Shown here: positions 36,871 through 47,573 of the stretch, in pieces | Numbering within the stretch: position 1 is the first letter of the stretch | Layout: every line of letters begins with the position of its first letter | Origin: Rachycentron canadum | Taxonomy: Eukaryota > Chordata > Actinopteri > Carangiformes > Rachycentridae | Direction of reading: 5' to 3' | Assembly (NCBI GenBank): GCA_038496675.1 | Contig: CM076656.1 | Coordinates: forward strand, 23,030,268-23,094,267 | DNA length: 64,000 nt | The notes under the pieces: model-generated | What the model was told of the DNA's origin: nothing | What the model saw: only the letters and a program-made list of their open reading frames with translations | Database searches by the model: none | Program-made: the position numbers and the translations under genes

Positions 36871-37394
36871 GGAGAGCTCTTAGACTGTCAGGTCTTCAGA
36901 GTTATGCTTTAGTATACTTTCCTTTTATTAAAGCAGCTACCACTATTTTTTACCTGTCCACAGAGAGATATGCAGAGGAGGAGTGGGGCAAGTATCAGGT
37001 TTGGTCTTTGGGGCAAGTCATACTAGAACTATGGGGATGTATCTGTGGAAATTGCAGCTCTTTCTCAAAAACAGGTTATTGGGTTTTTGTGCAAGAATTA
37101 AATTAAATACAACCCAAACACAGTCCAAATTATTGTTATTATGCTCCTTGTTTTTAAACGTGGTCACAGAACAGTGTGTTTCTCCTGATCACTGAATGTG
37201 TCTTGTTTTGGGCTTTAAACTCTTAGGGGTCACCATAGTCATGGGCCACATGCAAGTTGAATTTCCTGCTTCCGGGACATGACTGGATACGAACACTGAC
37301 CACCAGCCAAATGGTGGTATGTGGCACTGGAAATTATATCTATGGCGCTGGTTAGTTTGAGTGACAACAGGCAGAATCAAGGCTTGTTTGATAA

Positions 37395-37443
<49 letters not shown>
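37395..37443. repeat. TATC tetranucleotide microsatellite
   Basis: About 12 perfect TATC units, a type often highly polymorphic. Confidence 0.97.
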
Positions 37444-37654
37444 GTCGTCCGCCCATCTATCTTCTTCATCTTCTTTTTTTGTATTTTATGTGATTTGGTA
37501 ATAAGGTTTTATTCAGGAGTAATTGTTGTTAATTAAGTCTATCTAACGTTGTATACAACGTGTGACAACCCAGACATTAAGAAATGAGCCCTTCATTCAC
37601 TATTGATGTATTGTCTGTTTGTATTTCATAAACTTACTGCAAACAATACTAGAA

Positions 37655-38150
37655 GAATAAACTTATGGCACCGTTGGCACTGTGGCATATGTTCTTAACA
37701 ACTACCCCTTTGTCCACTGTTCACCATGGATGTGGAAATGTGCTGCTTTGGGGTTGTGTTGCAGCCTGTGGCTCAGGAAACATTGCACTGATAGAGGAAA
37801 GAATTGTTTCCACTAAATGTCAGGAAATTCTGGATGCAAATGTCAAACAGTCAGTCCAGAAAGTGAAACTGAGACAAAGCTGTTTTCTACCATGGAACAA
37901 TGAATCAAAGCAGACTTTAAAATCCATCATGCACTACTTCAAGAAACACAAGCTGGAGCTTTCGGAACAGCCCCCATTTGAACATTATTGAAAGTCTGTG
38001 GGTAGATCTCAAACATGCTGTGTGTGCGAGACAGACTAAAAATACCTCGGAGCTTGAAGTGGTCTGCAGCAGGAGTGGCTGAAAATTCCTGAATCAGGAA
38101 TAAAGCTGGCTGTCTGCCAAAGGAAGGGTTACTTAGCAGGGTGCCCAAAC
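37655..38150 (+). mobile_element. Tc1-type transposase relic, C-terminal half
   Basis: A decayed Tc1-family transposase. The 108-residue frame at 37665-37991 contains 'VHHGCGNVLLWGCVAACGSG' and 'QEILDANVKQSVQKVKLRQS', both close to fish Tc1 transposases around the DDE core. After the stop, another frame gives remnants of the 'N-I-I-E-S-L-W-V-D-L-K' and 'E-W-L-K-I-P' end. The second catalytic Asp region is altered ('CFLPWNNES' where the family has an N/D-x-x-x-H-T type text). The 5' half and left terminal repeat are absent. Confidence 0.85.
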
Positions 38151-38483
38151 TTTTTCCATATGCCACGCTTAATATGTATTGTTATCCTTTTTTAAAAAAA
38201 CACGTGAAAAAGTGACTCACTGAATGGCTCAGCATCTTCTTACTACAACCCTACAGTGACCAGATAAAACCCACTACTTATTTCACTATTATTAATTTCA
38301 TTGCCACACCTCTATATTCATAAGGAATGTATTCATGTCTCATTATTAATGACTCAGGGTCAGGGTTTGAGTCACTGCGCTTTTATTACATGAATGTTTC
38401 AGACTTTAATCCTGGATAGAAACAGAATTTTGCAACAGGTCGGTGAAAAATATGCGTCTAAAAATATTTGGAATGATTTAAAA

Positions 38484-38684
38484 TGACGTCGTATCTCATC
38501 ATGGCTGAAGTAAGAACAACAGCAAACACAGATGTGTGTTTACTGAACTATATCTATATTTCCACAGGTTATCCAGATGTTTTATCTCAAAGTTATCATC
38601 GAAACTAACATCTGTCAACAGCTGGCGAACTCTGTTCCACTCTACCGGGTGCGACGTCAACCGGAAATGACGTCGATGACGACG
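38484..38684. promoter_or_regulatory. Candidate CRE/ETS motif cluster upstream of tsc22d2
   Basis: CRE-like octamers TGACGTCG occur at 38484-38491 and 38668-38675. A GACGTCAA lies at 38653-38660 and a TGACGACG half-site at 38677-38684. The ETS-like CCGGAAAT at 38661-38668 overlaps the second CRE, giving the composite ETS-CRE form known from strong vertebrate promoters. The surroundings are AT-rich, so the local CpGs stand out. It could be a distal element or an alternative promoter of tsc22d2, or the start of an antisense transcript. No exon is firmly supported beside it. Confidence 0.35.
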
Positions 38685-38704
38685 GCAGCTTTTTAAATTT
38701 TATT

Positions 38705-38723
38705 AAAAAAAAAAAAAAAAAAA
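38705..38723. repeat. Poly-A run
   Basis: Nineteen A in a row, next to the motif cluster. It could be a retroposon tail. Confidence 0.9.
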
Positions 38724-39284
38724 CAATTTACAGAAATAGTCTTTAGTCGTCTAAAAGTAATTTAGCAAAATATGTTTCGCCAGACAATTTAAGAGCAATA
38801 GAAGGATACGAATATATATTATCTATTTCACATGTTAATAACTTTCACTGGAAATATATCGGCATAATAATTTAAAATAAAAATATAAAATAAGGTTAAA
38901 TAACTTTCAAGTTTCACACACAGTTTCCACACTAATCTACAATTAGCGAAATTTAAAAATGTTTTGAAACTGCTTTCGTGTTTTTGGTCTGATCTTAGTG
39001 CTTTAAAAATCCTAAATACACGTGAATTTGCTGGTTTTCTTTTATAGTCCAAACGCTGCGATATTAAATATTAAAATTTAAATTTCATTAGTTCCTTTAC
39101 CAGTGCAGATTAAATAAGGTTAAGCCCTGCTTTATTGTTTTTTTATTATTATTATTATTATTTATTTTTATTTATTCATTTTACATTTCTTTACAGTTTA
39201 ACAAACAGTATATAAGATAAAAGTTTCTGGTTGAGATTGATTTTTTTTATTCATTTATTTATTTATTTAACTAGTTTGACCTCC

Positions 39285-39317
39285 ATTCCCAGCATGCACT
39301 TCGCTCTTGCCATCTTG
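39285..39317 (+). promoter_or_regulatory. tsc22d2: tsc22d2 core promoter motifs (ZNF143-type and YY1-type)
   Basis: The text ATTCCCAGCATGCAC at 39285-39299 matches the ZNF143/SBS promoter motif core. GCCATCTTG at 39309-39317 is a YY1-type site in the orientation often found just at or after transcription starts. Both lie where an AT-rich region changes abruptly into GC-rich sequence that continues into the first coding exon. No TATA box is evident. The transcription start probably lies close to these sites. Confidence 0.5.
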
Positions 39318-39343
39318 TCGGGAGGTTGGAGTAGAGGAGCAGA

Positions 39344-39385
39344 GTTAGCTGCCTGTTAGCTGCCTGTTAGCTGCCTGTTAGCTTA
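39344..39385 (+). repeat. 11-bp tandem repeat in the tsc22d2 leader
   Basis: Three perfect copies of GTTAGCTGCCT at 39344-39376, then a partial fourth (GTTAGCTTA). Further AGCTAGCT-like words follow at about 39414-39616. Confidence 0.9.
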
Positions 39386-39535
39386 CTGCCGCTGTGGTAA
39401 ACTGGTTATCTGTCAGCTAGCTGCTAGTAGCAGCTGCCAAAAGTGAGCTGTCCGCACGGCCGAGAGGCAACTTGACCGACTTTGAGACGTTTTCTCCGTC
39501 TGCCGCTCGTTGATATATTCTTTTTTCAAACGCCG

Positions 39536-39979
39536 ATGGATTTGTTTACATCATGATGTCGCACATGCTGGTGCCGAGGCAGAGAAAACTAGCTAACATC
39601 AGCTAACTTAGCTAGTCGGCGAGAGATACTCATATAGAACAGAGGGAGAGAGAGAGAGAGAGAGAGAGAGAAAAAAAGAGAGAGAGGAGTGGGCTGAGAG
39701 ACCGGGCCCGCCTCAGACTAAAGTGCCGGTGGCAGCTGCAGAGCAAGAAGTTTGACAAGGGCCTGTCTGCTACTCCGCTGCCGGGACACAAAAAGGCCGA
39801 CCGGGAGTTGGAGAGGCCGGAGGAGGGGAGCAGCGCTGCGCTGTTACCGGAGAACGCATCGGGAGTTTCGGAGGATCTGGCCTCGCTTGTGACACTTTTC
39901 TCCGACAAGAGAGAGGAAGAGGAACGGTATGGAAATGAACTGTGACGGTACGTGTCTGTGTCAAATCCCTCAGCTGTGA
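39536..39979 (+). other. tsc22d2: Upstream open reading frames in the tsc22d2 leader
   Basis: Three short ATG frames precede the main start, if the transcript begins near 39.3 kb. One is 39536-39556 (6 codons plus stop). The next, 39553-39606 (17 codons plus stop), overlaps the end of the first by four bases (ATGA). The third is 39929-39979 (16 codons plus stop; starts MEMNCDGT). They do not overlap the main coding start at 40053. Such leaders commonly lower or condition translation of the main frame, but whether these are used is not known. A GTACGT inside the third could be a splice donor. Confidence 0.45.
39641..39689. repeat. GA microsatellite in the tsc22d2 leader
   Basis: GA units with an A7 interruption. 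It would be transcribed as a GA-rich stretch of the 5' untranslated region. Confidence 0.9.
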
Positions 39980-40052
39980 ATTACTTCGCGAGACATTCAG
40001 CCCAGCACTTGGTTTCATCTGGGAGCAGACAGGCTTGACGCAGATAGTCAAC

Positions 40053-41674
40053 ATGTCGAAAATGCCAGCAAAGAAGAAAAGTTGTTTCCAGATCACTAGT
40101 GTAACGCAGGCTCAGGTGGCGGCCAGCAGCATCACCGACGACACCGAGAGCCTGGACGACCCGGACGAGTCCCGGACGGAGGACGTGTCGTCGGAAATAT
40201 TTGACGTTTCTCGGGCCGACCTGGGGGTGTGTGACAGGAGTTCGTCCGAGGAAACCTTAAACAATGTAGGGGAGCCGCAGGAGGGCCAGCCGCCCACCGC
40301 GGGTCCTGTCAACGGTGGACTGTCCTATAAAACTTTAGGCACTGGTCGTGTCACCCCACATAATTTAGGAGGAAGTGTCCCGGTGCCAGCTACGGCTCAG
40401 CCCTTTGTTCCGAGCTCGGCCACCCATCCGTCCACAGGCATCAGCACGGCCCCTGCTGCCACTGTCTCCACCGGTGTGGCTCACTCAGCTCCTGTTAGCA
40501 CCAGCTGTAGTTCCCGTTTCAGGGTCATTAAACTTGACCATGGTACCGGAGAGCCCTTCAGACGGGGCAGGTGGACATGCACTGAATTCTATGAGAGAGA
40601 TTCAGATTCAAATGTTAATCGGACTGTGGATAGCATAAGGCCATCTGTAACCCTTGATCACAGTATAGACAGGGACAGTGGGCTTGGGGCCACCAGTAAC
40701 TCTGTAGTCACTAGTAGTGCTTTTTCTGCACAGGCGTCAGAGAATACAGCAGATAGTGGCTACTCTGCCGGGCACACCGCCCACCCCCACCCTCCAGAGC
40801 TTCAACAGCAAGGCTACAGCTTGGCTCCTCAGATAGGCAGTGGAGCAAGTGCCTTCCAGCCCACGGGGTATACATCTACAGCATCACAGCAACCACAACA
40901 GGCTCAGGTCAATATGCAGCCTGTTGCTCCTCAGACCTTCCTCTCCAACAGCCTCAATGATGTGCACCAAGGTGCTATTCAGAAGTCTCCTATTATGCCT
41001 CCTGCCACTCAGCCCCAACAGTTTGCCTATTCCACTCATCCTGCTGGCCACTCAGCTGGCCAGCCGGACTATCGCCAGCAGCACTTTGGCTCAAGCACTC
41101 AGAACCTTCCCATGACATCCCTCCCTGTGGTGCCTCCAAGCAGCCAGGTGCCCTCACCTCTAATCACCCCCGCTGGTCCAGGAGTCCAGGGGCTGGGTGG
41201 AGAGGCAGCCTCAGCCCAGGGCCAACTGCTAAAAATGAGCAATGCACCAGCCAGTGGCCCCATCCATCCAGCAAGCGTCCAACAGCAGCCTGGCACCCAG
41301 ACTCAGCCTTCAGGTGGGATCGGCATTGCCCCTGCACCTTCCGTCACCACCACCACCACCCCCCACAGCGGTGTTCAGAACGTGCCTGCCACAGTGCCCA
41401 GTACCACCAACACCCCTCTGGGTGTGCCAAGTCAGTTGCCTGGCACAGGAGGACTTGTCCACCTCCAGGGGGCCCATGGAGGAGCCACATCAGGCTTCAG
41501 TAACCAGGCAGAAGATGGTGTCCAGAAGTCTGACGCCCTGCCTCAGCCCAGTGTTGGTGTGGTGCCAGGAAAAGATGTTGTGAAGCCTTTCATCAGCGAG
41601 GGCCTCAACCTGCCCAATCCTGCTGTCAACAATCTATTCGGCATCCATATCACCATGGATGTGGATGAGGACAG
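40053..41674 (+). CDS. tsc22d2: TSC22 domain family protein 2, first coding exon
   Basis: Encodes residues 1-540 plus two bases of codon 541. The start ATG is the first in frame after a stop at 39936 and gives MSKMPAKKKSCFQITSV, the family's conserved N-terminus. Box 1 (about residues 1-72) includes DTESLDDPDESRTEDVSSEI and the SSSEETL motif. Box 2 (about 152-183) includes CSSRFRVIKLDHGTGEPF and RRGRWTCTEFYERDSD. An RDSGLG motif lies at 207-212. The remainder is a low-complexity Pro/Gln/Ser/Thr-rich region, with Gln clusters at about 251-325 and PQQFAY at 321-326. The exon ends in MDVDEDR at a GTAAGA donor, matching the human junction. The TSC box and leucine zipper, which dimerise and bind partners, are encoded by later exons. 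It belongs to the long-isoform class of TSC22 proteins. Confidence 0.96.
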
Positions 41675-42719
41675 GTAAGAGGGTATAATACTACAAAGCC
41701 TGTGTGAAATGAGTCTACTGTCATAAGTTATATTTACTGCAGTGGGCTATCAGCAATTCAACATTATGATGTGGATAACAGTTTGCCCAAGTCTATGGAA
41801 AAAAAAAACAAAGGTATATATCTGGAGCAGCACCGATGGATTGTTTTAGGCAGTATGTGTGCATCTGGAAGTTTTCCCGCATATTAAACATTCCTGTGGC
41901 ATTCTACAGCAGTGTGGTCATACACTGCACTGTGGCGAACGCCTCTCCCTTCCCCAGCACCAAAATTAAGCACGCTACAAGTCGACGGGTTTGCTTGTGC
42001 TTAAAGAACAATAAAACCAAACACACATTTTTTCTCAGCTCTATTTGTAAGTGTAAAGTTGTAGAAGGGGAGGAAGGAGGGATTAGGGGGTAGTGAGCCA
42101 ATGAAATCTGGCAGAGACAGAAGGAATTTTCTGTCTTTGTCATTAATAGGCAACCCACAAAATGCTGGATGGTTACTTGTCTCTTTAGACATCCACAGCC
42201 CTGGTCCCTCAAGCCTCCATTCAACCATTCAGGCTTTTTGTTGGGTTTAGGGGGCGTTAACAAGCACTTGGATAAGTTACAACACACGCAGTAGCTGTGA
42301 AGGGAATAGCTCCCCAAAATGTAGGCGGCTGGTTTTCTATTCTCCTGTCTGTCTAGGAGAGATGGTTAGCATACTTGCCCTGGGCAGTGATCCCAGTCTC
42401 ACAACTTTAAATCTTGTAAATGTGGACTCTTCATGTACCTACAGTACTCTTACAGTGCTCCTCTAATGTACACACTCAGGCTATTTTTGGGGTCTGTCTG
42501 ATGGCCCTCGCACAGCCTGAGCTGCAGTGTTTGCCACTCTTTGCCATTCCAGGCAAGCAGAGGAGAGGTTGAGAGGTGATGACTGAGCCAAGAATGACCT
42601 AGTGTGGAGTCCACACACACACATGCATGGTCTGTCCTGTATTTATGTAGGCCTGGGTGTTTATCTGTGTGCTCTGTTCTGTTCCTCAGTGCTTATTATG
42701 AATGGTACAGCCAGACGAG

Positions 42720-42953
42720 GTGTGTGTGTGTGTGTTTGTGTGTGTGTGCTCTAAGGAGGTTATGGCCTGATTTCTATCGCCCACAGCCCAGATATTCCAG
42801 AAGCTAATCATTGTTTACCAAGCGACTTAATCATAGCAGCATCACCCATGGGTTGATAATGTGTGGAGTGCAGAAACTGTGTGTGTTGTCCCTGATTTCA
42901 TGAGAGGAACAGCCAGTGCCCATTTCTTTGTCGTCGTGTGTGTGTGTGTGTGA
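42720..42953. repeat. Two short GT microsatellites
   Basis: GT runs at 42720-42749 and about 42936-42953, both short. Confidence 0.8.
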
Positions 42954-43045
42954 GAAGCAAGAGAGGGGTGACATCAGTGGCTGTCTGAGTAGCTATGGTG
43001 ATGCTGGCAGCAGGACAGGACAGAACATGTCAGGGAGGTGGAAGG

Positions 43046-43072
43046 GACAGACAGACAGACAGACAGACAGAC
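43046..43072. repeat. GACA tetranucleotide microsatellite
   Basis: About six perfect ACAG/GACA units. Confidence 0.9.
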
Positions 43073-43654
43073 GGCGCACAGACACGCCTGTGGCAATGAT
43101 AGCAGGCACGTAAGCCGCCGTGTGTGCGGCAGCGGCGATGACTTGGACAGATTGAATCAGCAGGACGTTGCCTGCTCTGTTTCTCAGACTCGAGTCCCCG
43201 TCAGGCGTTTCTATGTTGACACATCAGCTTAACTAAGTGTCGGCTTGTTGCTGACCTGTTAGTAGTTTAAGCTCCTTTGTCTTGTTCTTTATACATTTTC
43301 CCATGTTTCCATGAGACTATAAATTGATTTGACTTGTCATGTTTTTAAACAAGTAAAATCACATCCTTGGGGCAAAACATTATTCTGCCTCAGTGTTTTT
43401 GAGGTCATTTGCATCATTTCAAACCTTTTTGCAACAGTTATGCTGTAAAACTAGAAGTGTCAGTTACACTTTATGAGTAAAATACACAAAACTGAAGCCA
43501 GATGAACCACAACTCAAAGGTCACAACCAATAGTGGTCATTGCATCTTCCAATGTCCTAAATCATATGGAATTTGATATTATAACCATCTAAAGACTTGT
43601 TAATATGCTGCAGTATTCTCCAGACAGGAAGTTTTGGAAATTTAAGTTTTAGAC

Positions 43655-44195
43655 CGACATTAAGGGTTTTCTGTTTTTTAATGCCTTTGTGTCTTTCCTT
43701 ATAAAGTTGTAATTTTTAATAATTTCACCAAATGCTCCACATATTCAGAATCTGCTCAACCTCAGCTAAGTATACGTGTGACTCAATAGATCTATATTCC
43801 CTGTAATAGGGGATAATAGCTAAAACAAGAAAAAACAAAAGACATTGAATTTTTTCCTTATTTTATATATAAAAACACTTTAAACCATCGCAATAATCTT
43901 GAAAAATCAGCTCCAAAGCCTCTAATGCTCCAAATATTGTCCATATCTCTCTGTCTTCTGTCACTACAATAAACTCTTTGGCTCTACAAGCATCTGACAG
44001 CTAGGCCTCTGAATGAGACACTCTGATTGGCTGTGACATCACCCACTGGAGCCAATAGGAGTGTCCCATGTAGAGACGTGACTCTAGACGTCACTATCAA
44101 AGATGGAGGATGAGAATGGATGGATAAACGCACAGAAGTAAAGCAGCAATGCTGAAGTCAGAGGCTCAGACTGATCCAGATCTGAACTAACTTCA
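43655..44195 (-). repeat. Interspersed repeat family Z, copy 2
   Basis: Reverse orientation of the copy at 1400-2085. Landmarks are 'ttaatgcctttgtgt', 'aatcagctccaaagcctcta', 'cactacaataaactc', 'gattggctgtgacatcaccc' and 'aagtaaagcagcaatgct'. It keeps most of the family's length, with a degraded middle. Confidence 0.75.
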
Positions 44196-45484
44196 TTCAT
44201 GAGTGTTGTGCAAGCAAGTGTCAAACACGGACAAACAGGGGCTTGTTAGAAAAGGGTTGACATCATGTCTCATGACAACTTGACTTTTGGAAACATAGCA
44301 ATAGTAGCAATTTTCAAAATTTTCCCTCTGAGTTTTGTACTTTGACAAGAATGTGAGACATATAAATGAAAACGTGTTGACCCTTTGTCTAGTTTTCATA
44401 GACTTTGATTATTATTATTATTTAAATTATAATGTAAAGTACATTACAATGTATCATTTCATACTGACTGTTACCCTTTTCGTTAAAGATATTTAACAAA
44501 AATACGTAACGCGTTGTCATTCCCTTCAAATATCCACTTACTATGTTTAACAGTACTAAAAATACTGACTAAAAGTCCCTATGCCTTTTTTTTCCCAATT
44601 GTTCTATATGGACTCTGTTTGCTTTATATATGCACACACATGTTGAATATTGGTTAACCTCAAAACTGCAGTTTGCTGAGTGAGGCCCAAAGGGAAATTG
44701 GCATTCAGAGGCATAATTTTAACTATCATCTATTGTAATTAAAATGCCTTGTTAACTCATAACTTTCTTGTAAATCTCAGCGAGGACAGAAAAAGACATA
44801 TCTCAAGGAACACACCCCAGGACGTAACGGGACACAGATTTCCAGACTTTCTTCTCTTGTCAGAGGTGCATTGTTCTGTGCGCGAGCTCAGCCTTGTGGA
44901 GGAATCTGTTCCAAGTTTCATTGTAAGGGTCTGTTTTGAATTAGAGTGCATCACAAAAGTGGAACAAAGCATTGTGGGGGTGGAGTCGTGAGATGAGACT
45001 GATTTCCCCTCAGCTTGGGATGGTTAGCGTCTGCGCTCAGTAGGCTGCTTCTCTGCCAAATAAAGTGATGAAGCTGCCCCTGGGACGAATTGGTTTCCTT
45101 CAATAAGAGCATTTGGACTTGAACTCAGTTACTCCTCCCAGGACAGACCTCAAGACCCTTGTAGAAATGTTAATTATTCATCCATAATTGATTTTATTTT
45201 CTCAGGCAGAAAAACAGTGGTAGCTGAAGTGCATAGGAATAAAGTCTGAAGGAAATTCTGTTAGACAATTTGCAATTTATTATTCTATAGCTGATAACTC
45301 ATAATGTGAATAGAGATTAGGTTTCTGTGCACATCCCAGATACATACGGAAAGATTGAGTCACTGAGGTAAGATCCATGTTGAGGCTGAATGACAGACAC
45401 AAACACTGAAGTCAGTCCACAGCACCTGGTGTGAAAACAAGGTTCAACCCACTGTGATATTTGTCATTTGACTGTACACATCTT

Positions 45485-45725
45485 GGGGATTTTTTCTGAG
45501 GAGGTGTGTGGGGGGGTGGATCTGACCTGCTCTGTGCTGGCAGTAAATCAAGTGAGGGGTTGGGCCATTTTCCCATCGACTTCAATACAATCTGACTTCT
45601 TTTTACAACCAGTGGAGTTGCCCCCTGATGGTCATTAGACAGAATGAAGGTTTAAGACATTTGCGTTGGCTTCATTTTACAGCCACGGTGTCGATGTCCA
45701 ATTTTTTTTATACAGTCTTTCTGTG
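45485..45725 (-). repeat. Interspersed repeat family X, copy 6 (partial)
   Basis: Reverse copy with 'caatacaatctgacttcttt' and 'gttgccccctgatggtcatt', ending in 'tatacagtctttctg', the family's left end. The right half is missing, and 'gtgggggggtggatctgacc' is the break region. Confidence 0.7.
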
Positions 45726-47348
45726 AAAATATATTTCCTTCACGGCAGCAGCTCTTACCCACAGAATCACTTCCTCTTTTGTGATTTTTTTTTTTTTTTT
45801 TTTCCCCCTACAAAATAAAGGTGTTTTGTTTTGGCAGAATATTTTAGTTTTAGTTTTGACAGGAATTTTAAAAAGGTTCTGTTGCTTGATTAACTTGACC
45901 TCTGAATTGTCAGATGTATTGTTTGATGTGTTTCACAAATGTGACCCCTGTCTTCACTTTTAACTGACACACTCTCACTTTCATTTGACACTTCCTCTGC
46001 TGGTTTCTCCAACGCACTTTGCAAAACAGCGTGATACAGGTGGTTGCTATCTTTCTTGAGGCGGTTTCAGTTTTTTTTTTTTTTTTTTAGAGAGCTAAAA
46101 ATGTTAGTTATTCCCAGGAGAAGCCTGTAAAATGACATTTGGCGACAGATTAATTGCAGCTTTTTCTGTATTTTTGCCGCAGTCTGTAATGTTGTAGCAG
46201 GTGACTCGCAAGTGTGAAGTGCTCATGGCTCATTGAAGGTTATTGCTCCCAGTCAGAATGGGCATTTGAACGTGCCATCGTCTTTTATAAACTTACGTTT
46301 ATTTCCGCCAGATTAAAAGCCTGCCGTCCATATCAGCAAACAATCCAATGAATTTGGCCAAACAAAAGAAAAGTCAACCGGCTGCCAAACCTCCTCGCCT
46401 TTGTCCGATAGCCGACGTATGATGTCACTGTGCAATTGCGGAAACTCGGACACACGCAAGATTAATTTCTCCTCGCACACACTGAATGTCACATAAGGCT
46501 GTAATCTGATTGGAGGCTTGATGAAAGGTCAGCTGCAAAGTGTGTATGAGTTCATCTTGATGGAAAGTGTGAGCCCGCGCCCCCCCCCCCCAACTGTGGT
46601 GAACGCAGCCTCTCTTCATCAATCAGTGTCACTTATGATGTGGGAAAAGGTAAATCTTTGCTGCTGCTGCCTGCAGCCTTTAAAGCAGCTGCCAGCTAAT
46701 GTATATTCGCACGGGATTGACTTGAAGCTCAGCAGGAGCTTTGCAGGTATCTCAATGGTTAGCTCTTAATGGCTCTCAGCTGACAATGTTGTGAAAATAT
46801 TGTTTTACTTGTCAGCTGGTCCGAAGTGAATGGCTCCAAGGTATCTTTCTGCGTAATCCTCCTTTTCTGCAACACGTATCTGCTTTCTTAGCAGATGCAT
46901 TGACGAAGTAATTAGAGACTTAACTGACAACAAAGTGACATTTCTTCATTATCCGGCCTTAAATCCGAGCTGAATGCAGACTGAGCATTTTGTCAAATTC
47001 CTTTAAGGATTAATTTTCCTTTTTATACTTTCTCAGCAGCTTCTTAATTTGTTTCTTTTTCACTGACTCTCTTTATTTGCTTTCCTCAGATGAAAGCAAA
47101 ATGTCAGAGTTTTTGTTGCACATTAAAAATCTGTGTATAAGCAGAATGTCGAAGTGATTGAATTCTGCTTATAGTGAACGTGTATATAAGAGTCGATTCT
47201 AGTCTTGATGTCATTGGTTCAGTTGCTCAGTCATTAGTGTCAAACCCCGGTGAAACAAAAAATGCTACAGAATATGGGCTCACTTGGTCGAGCGTCTACC
47301 ATAAAGGCTCTGTCCTTACTGCAGTGCCCTCGGTCCCCCCCCCACATC

Positions 47349-47573
47349 TCTTTTTTTTTTTTTTTTTTTTTTCAGTTACTTTTCACAGGGCGTTTGATAA
47401 GTTCAGATACACATGAGCCACTGAAGCTTAAATATGTTCAGCACTTGTACGGTAGCTCCTCCCTACATTTTACCTCTTGGCAGTTTGACAAGTTAACACT
47501 ACAGTAAGTGAGTGAGGACAGGGTGGGATGAAGAGTCAGGTTTGGGATGTGTGTGTGTGTGTGTGTGTGTGTG
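47349..47573. repeat. Poly-T tract and GT microsatellite
   Basis: A run of over 20 T at about 47351-47372 and a GT run at 47548-47573. Confidence 0.85.

Larger units (their letters stand above)
19453..39280. other. Non-coding interval between rnf13 exon and tsc22d2
   Basis: Expected to hold the remaining rnf13 exons and any intergenic DNA. Scanning both strands for the RING signature (C-A-I-C-L-D-E-Y, H-A-Y-H-C-K-C-V-D-P-W, C-P-V-C-K-Q) gave no convincing hit. A profilin-2 gene, which I recall as the human neighbour between these genes, was not seen either. Named repeats are listed separately. The stretches 20100-21460, 23880-24390, 28820-31210, 32010-34415 and 35900-37390 are unique-looking, AT-rich and without recognised genes. 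Confidence 0.55.

Noticed and set aside
38501..38698. Two-exon mini-gene: ATGGCTGAA plus a 42-codon frame ending in TAA
   Set aside because: The implied intron of about 55 bp is too short for normal fish splicing and the protein resembles nothing known. It is mentioned only with the motif cluster.
41904..42317. 137-codon reverse frame at the start of the tsc22d2 intron
   Set aside because: No domain or family text seen; the sequence is not shared with other copies and has no promoter-like features.
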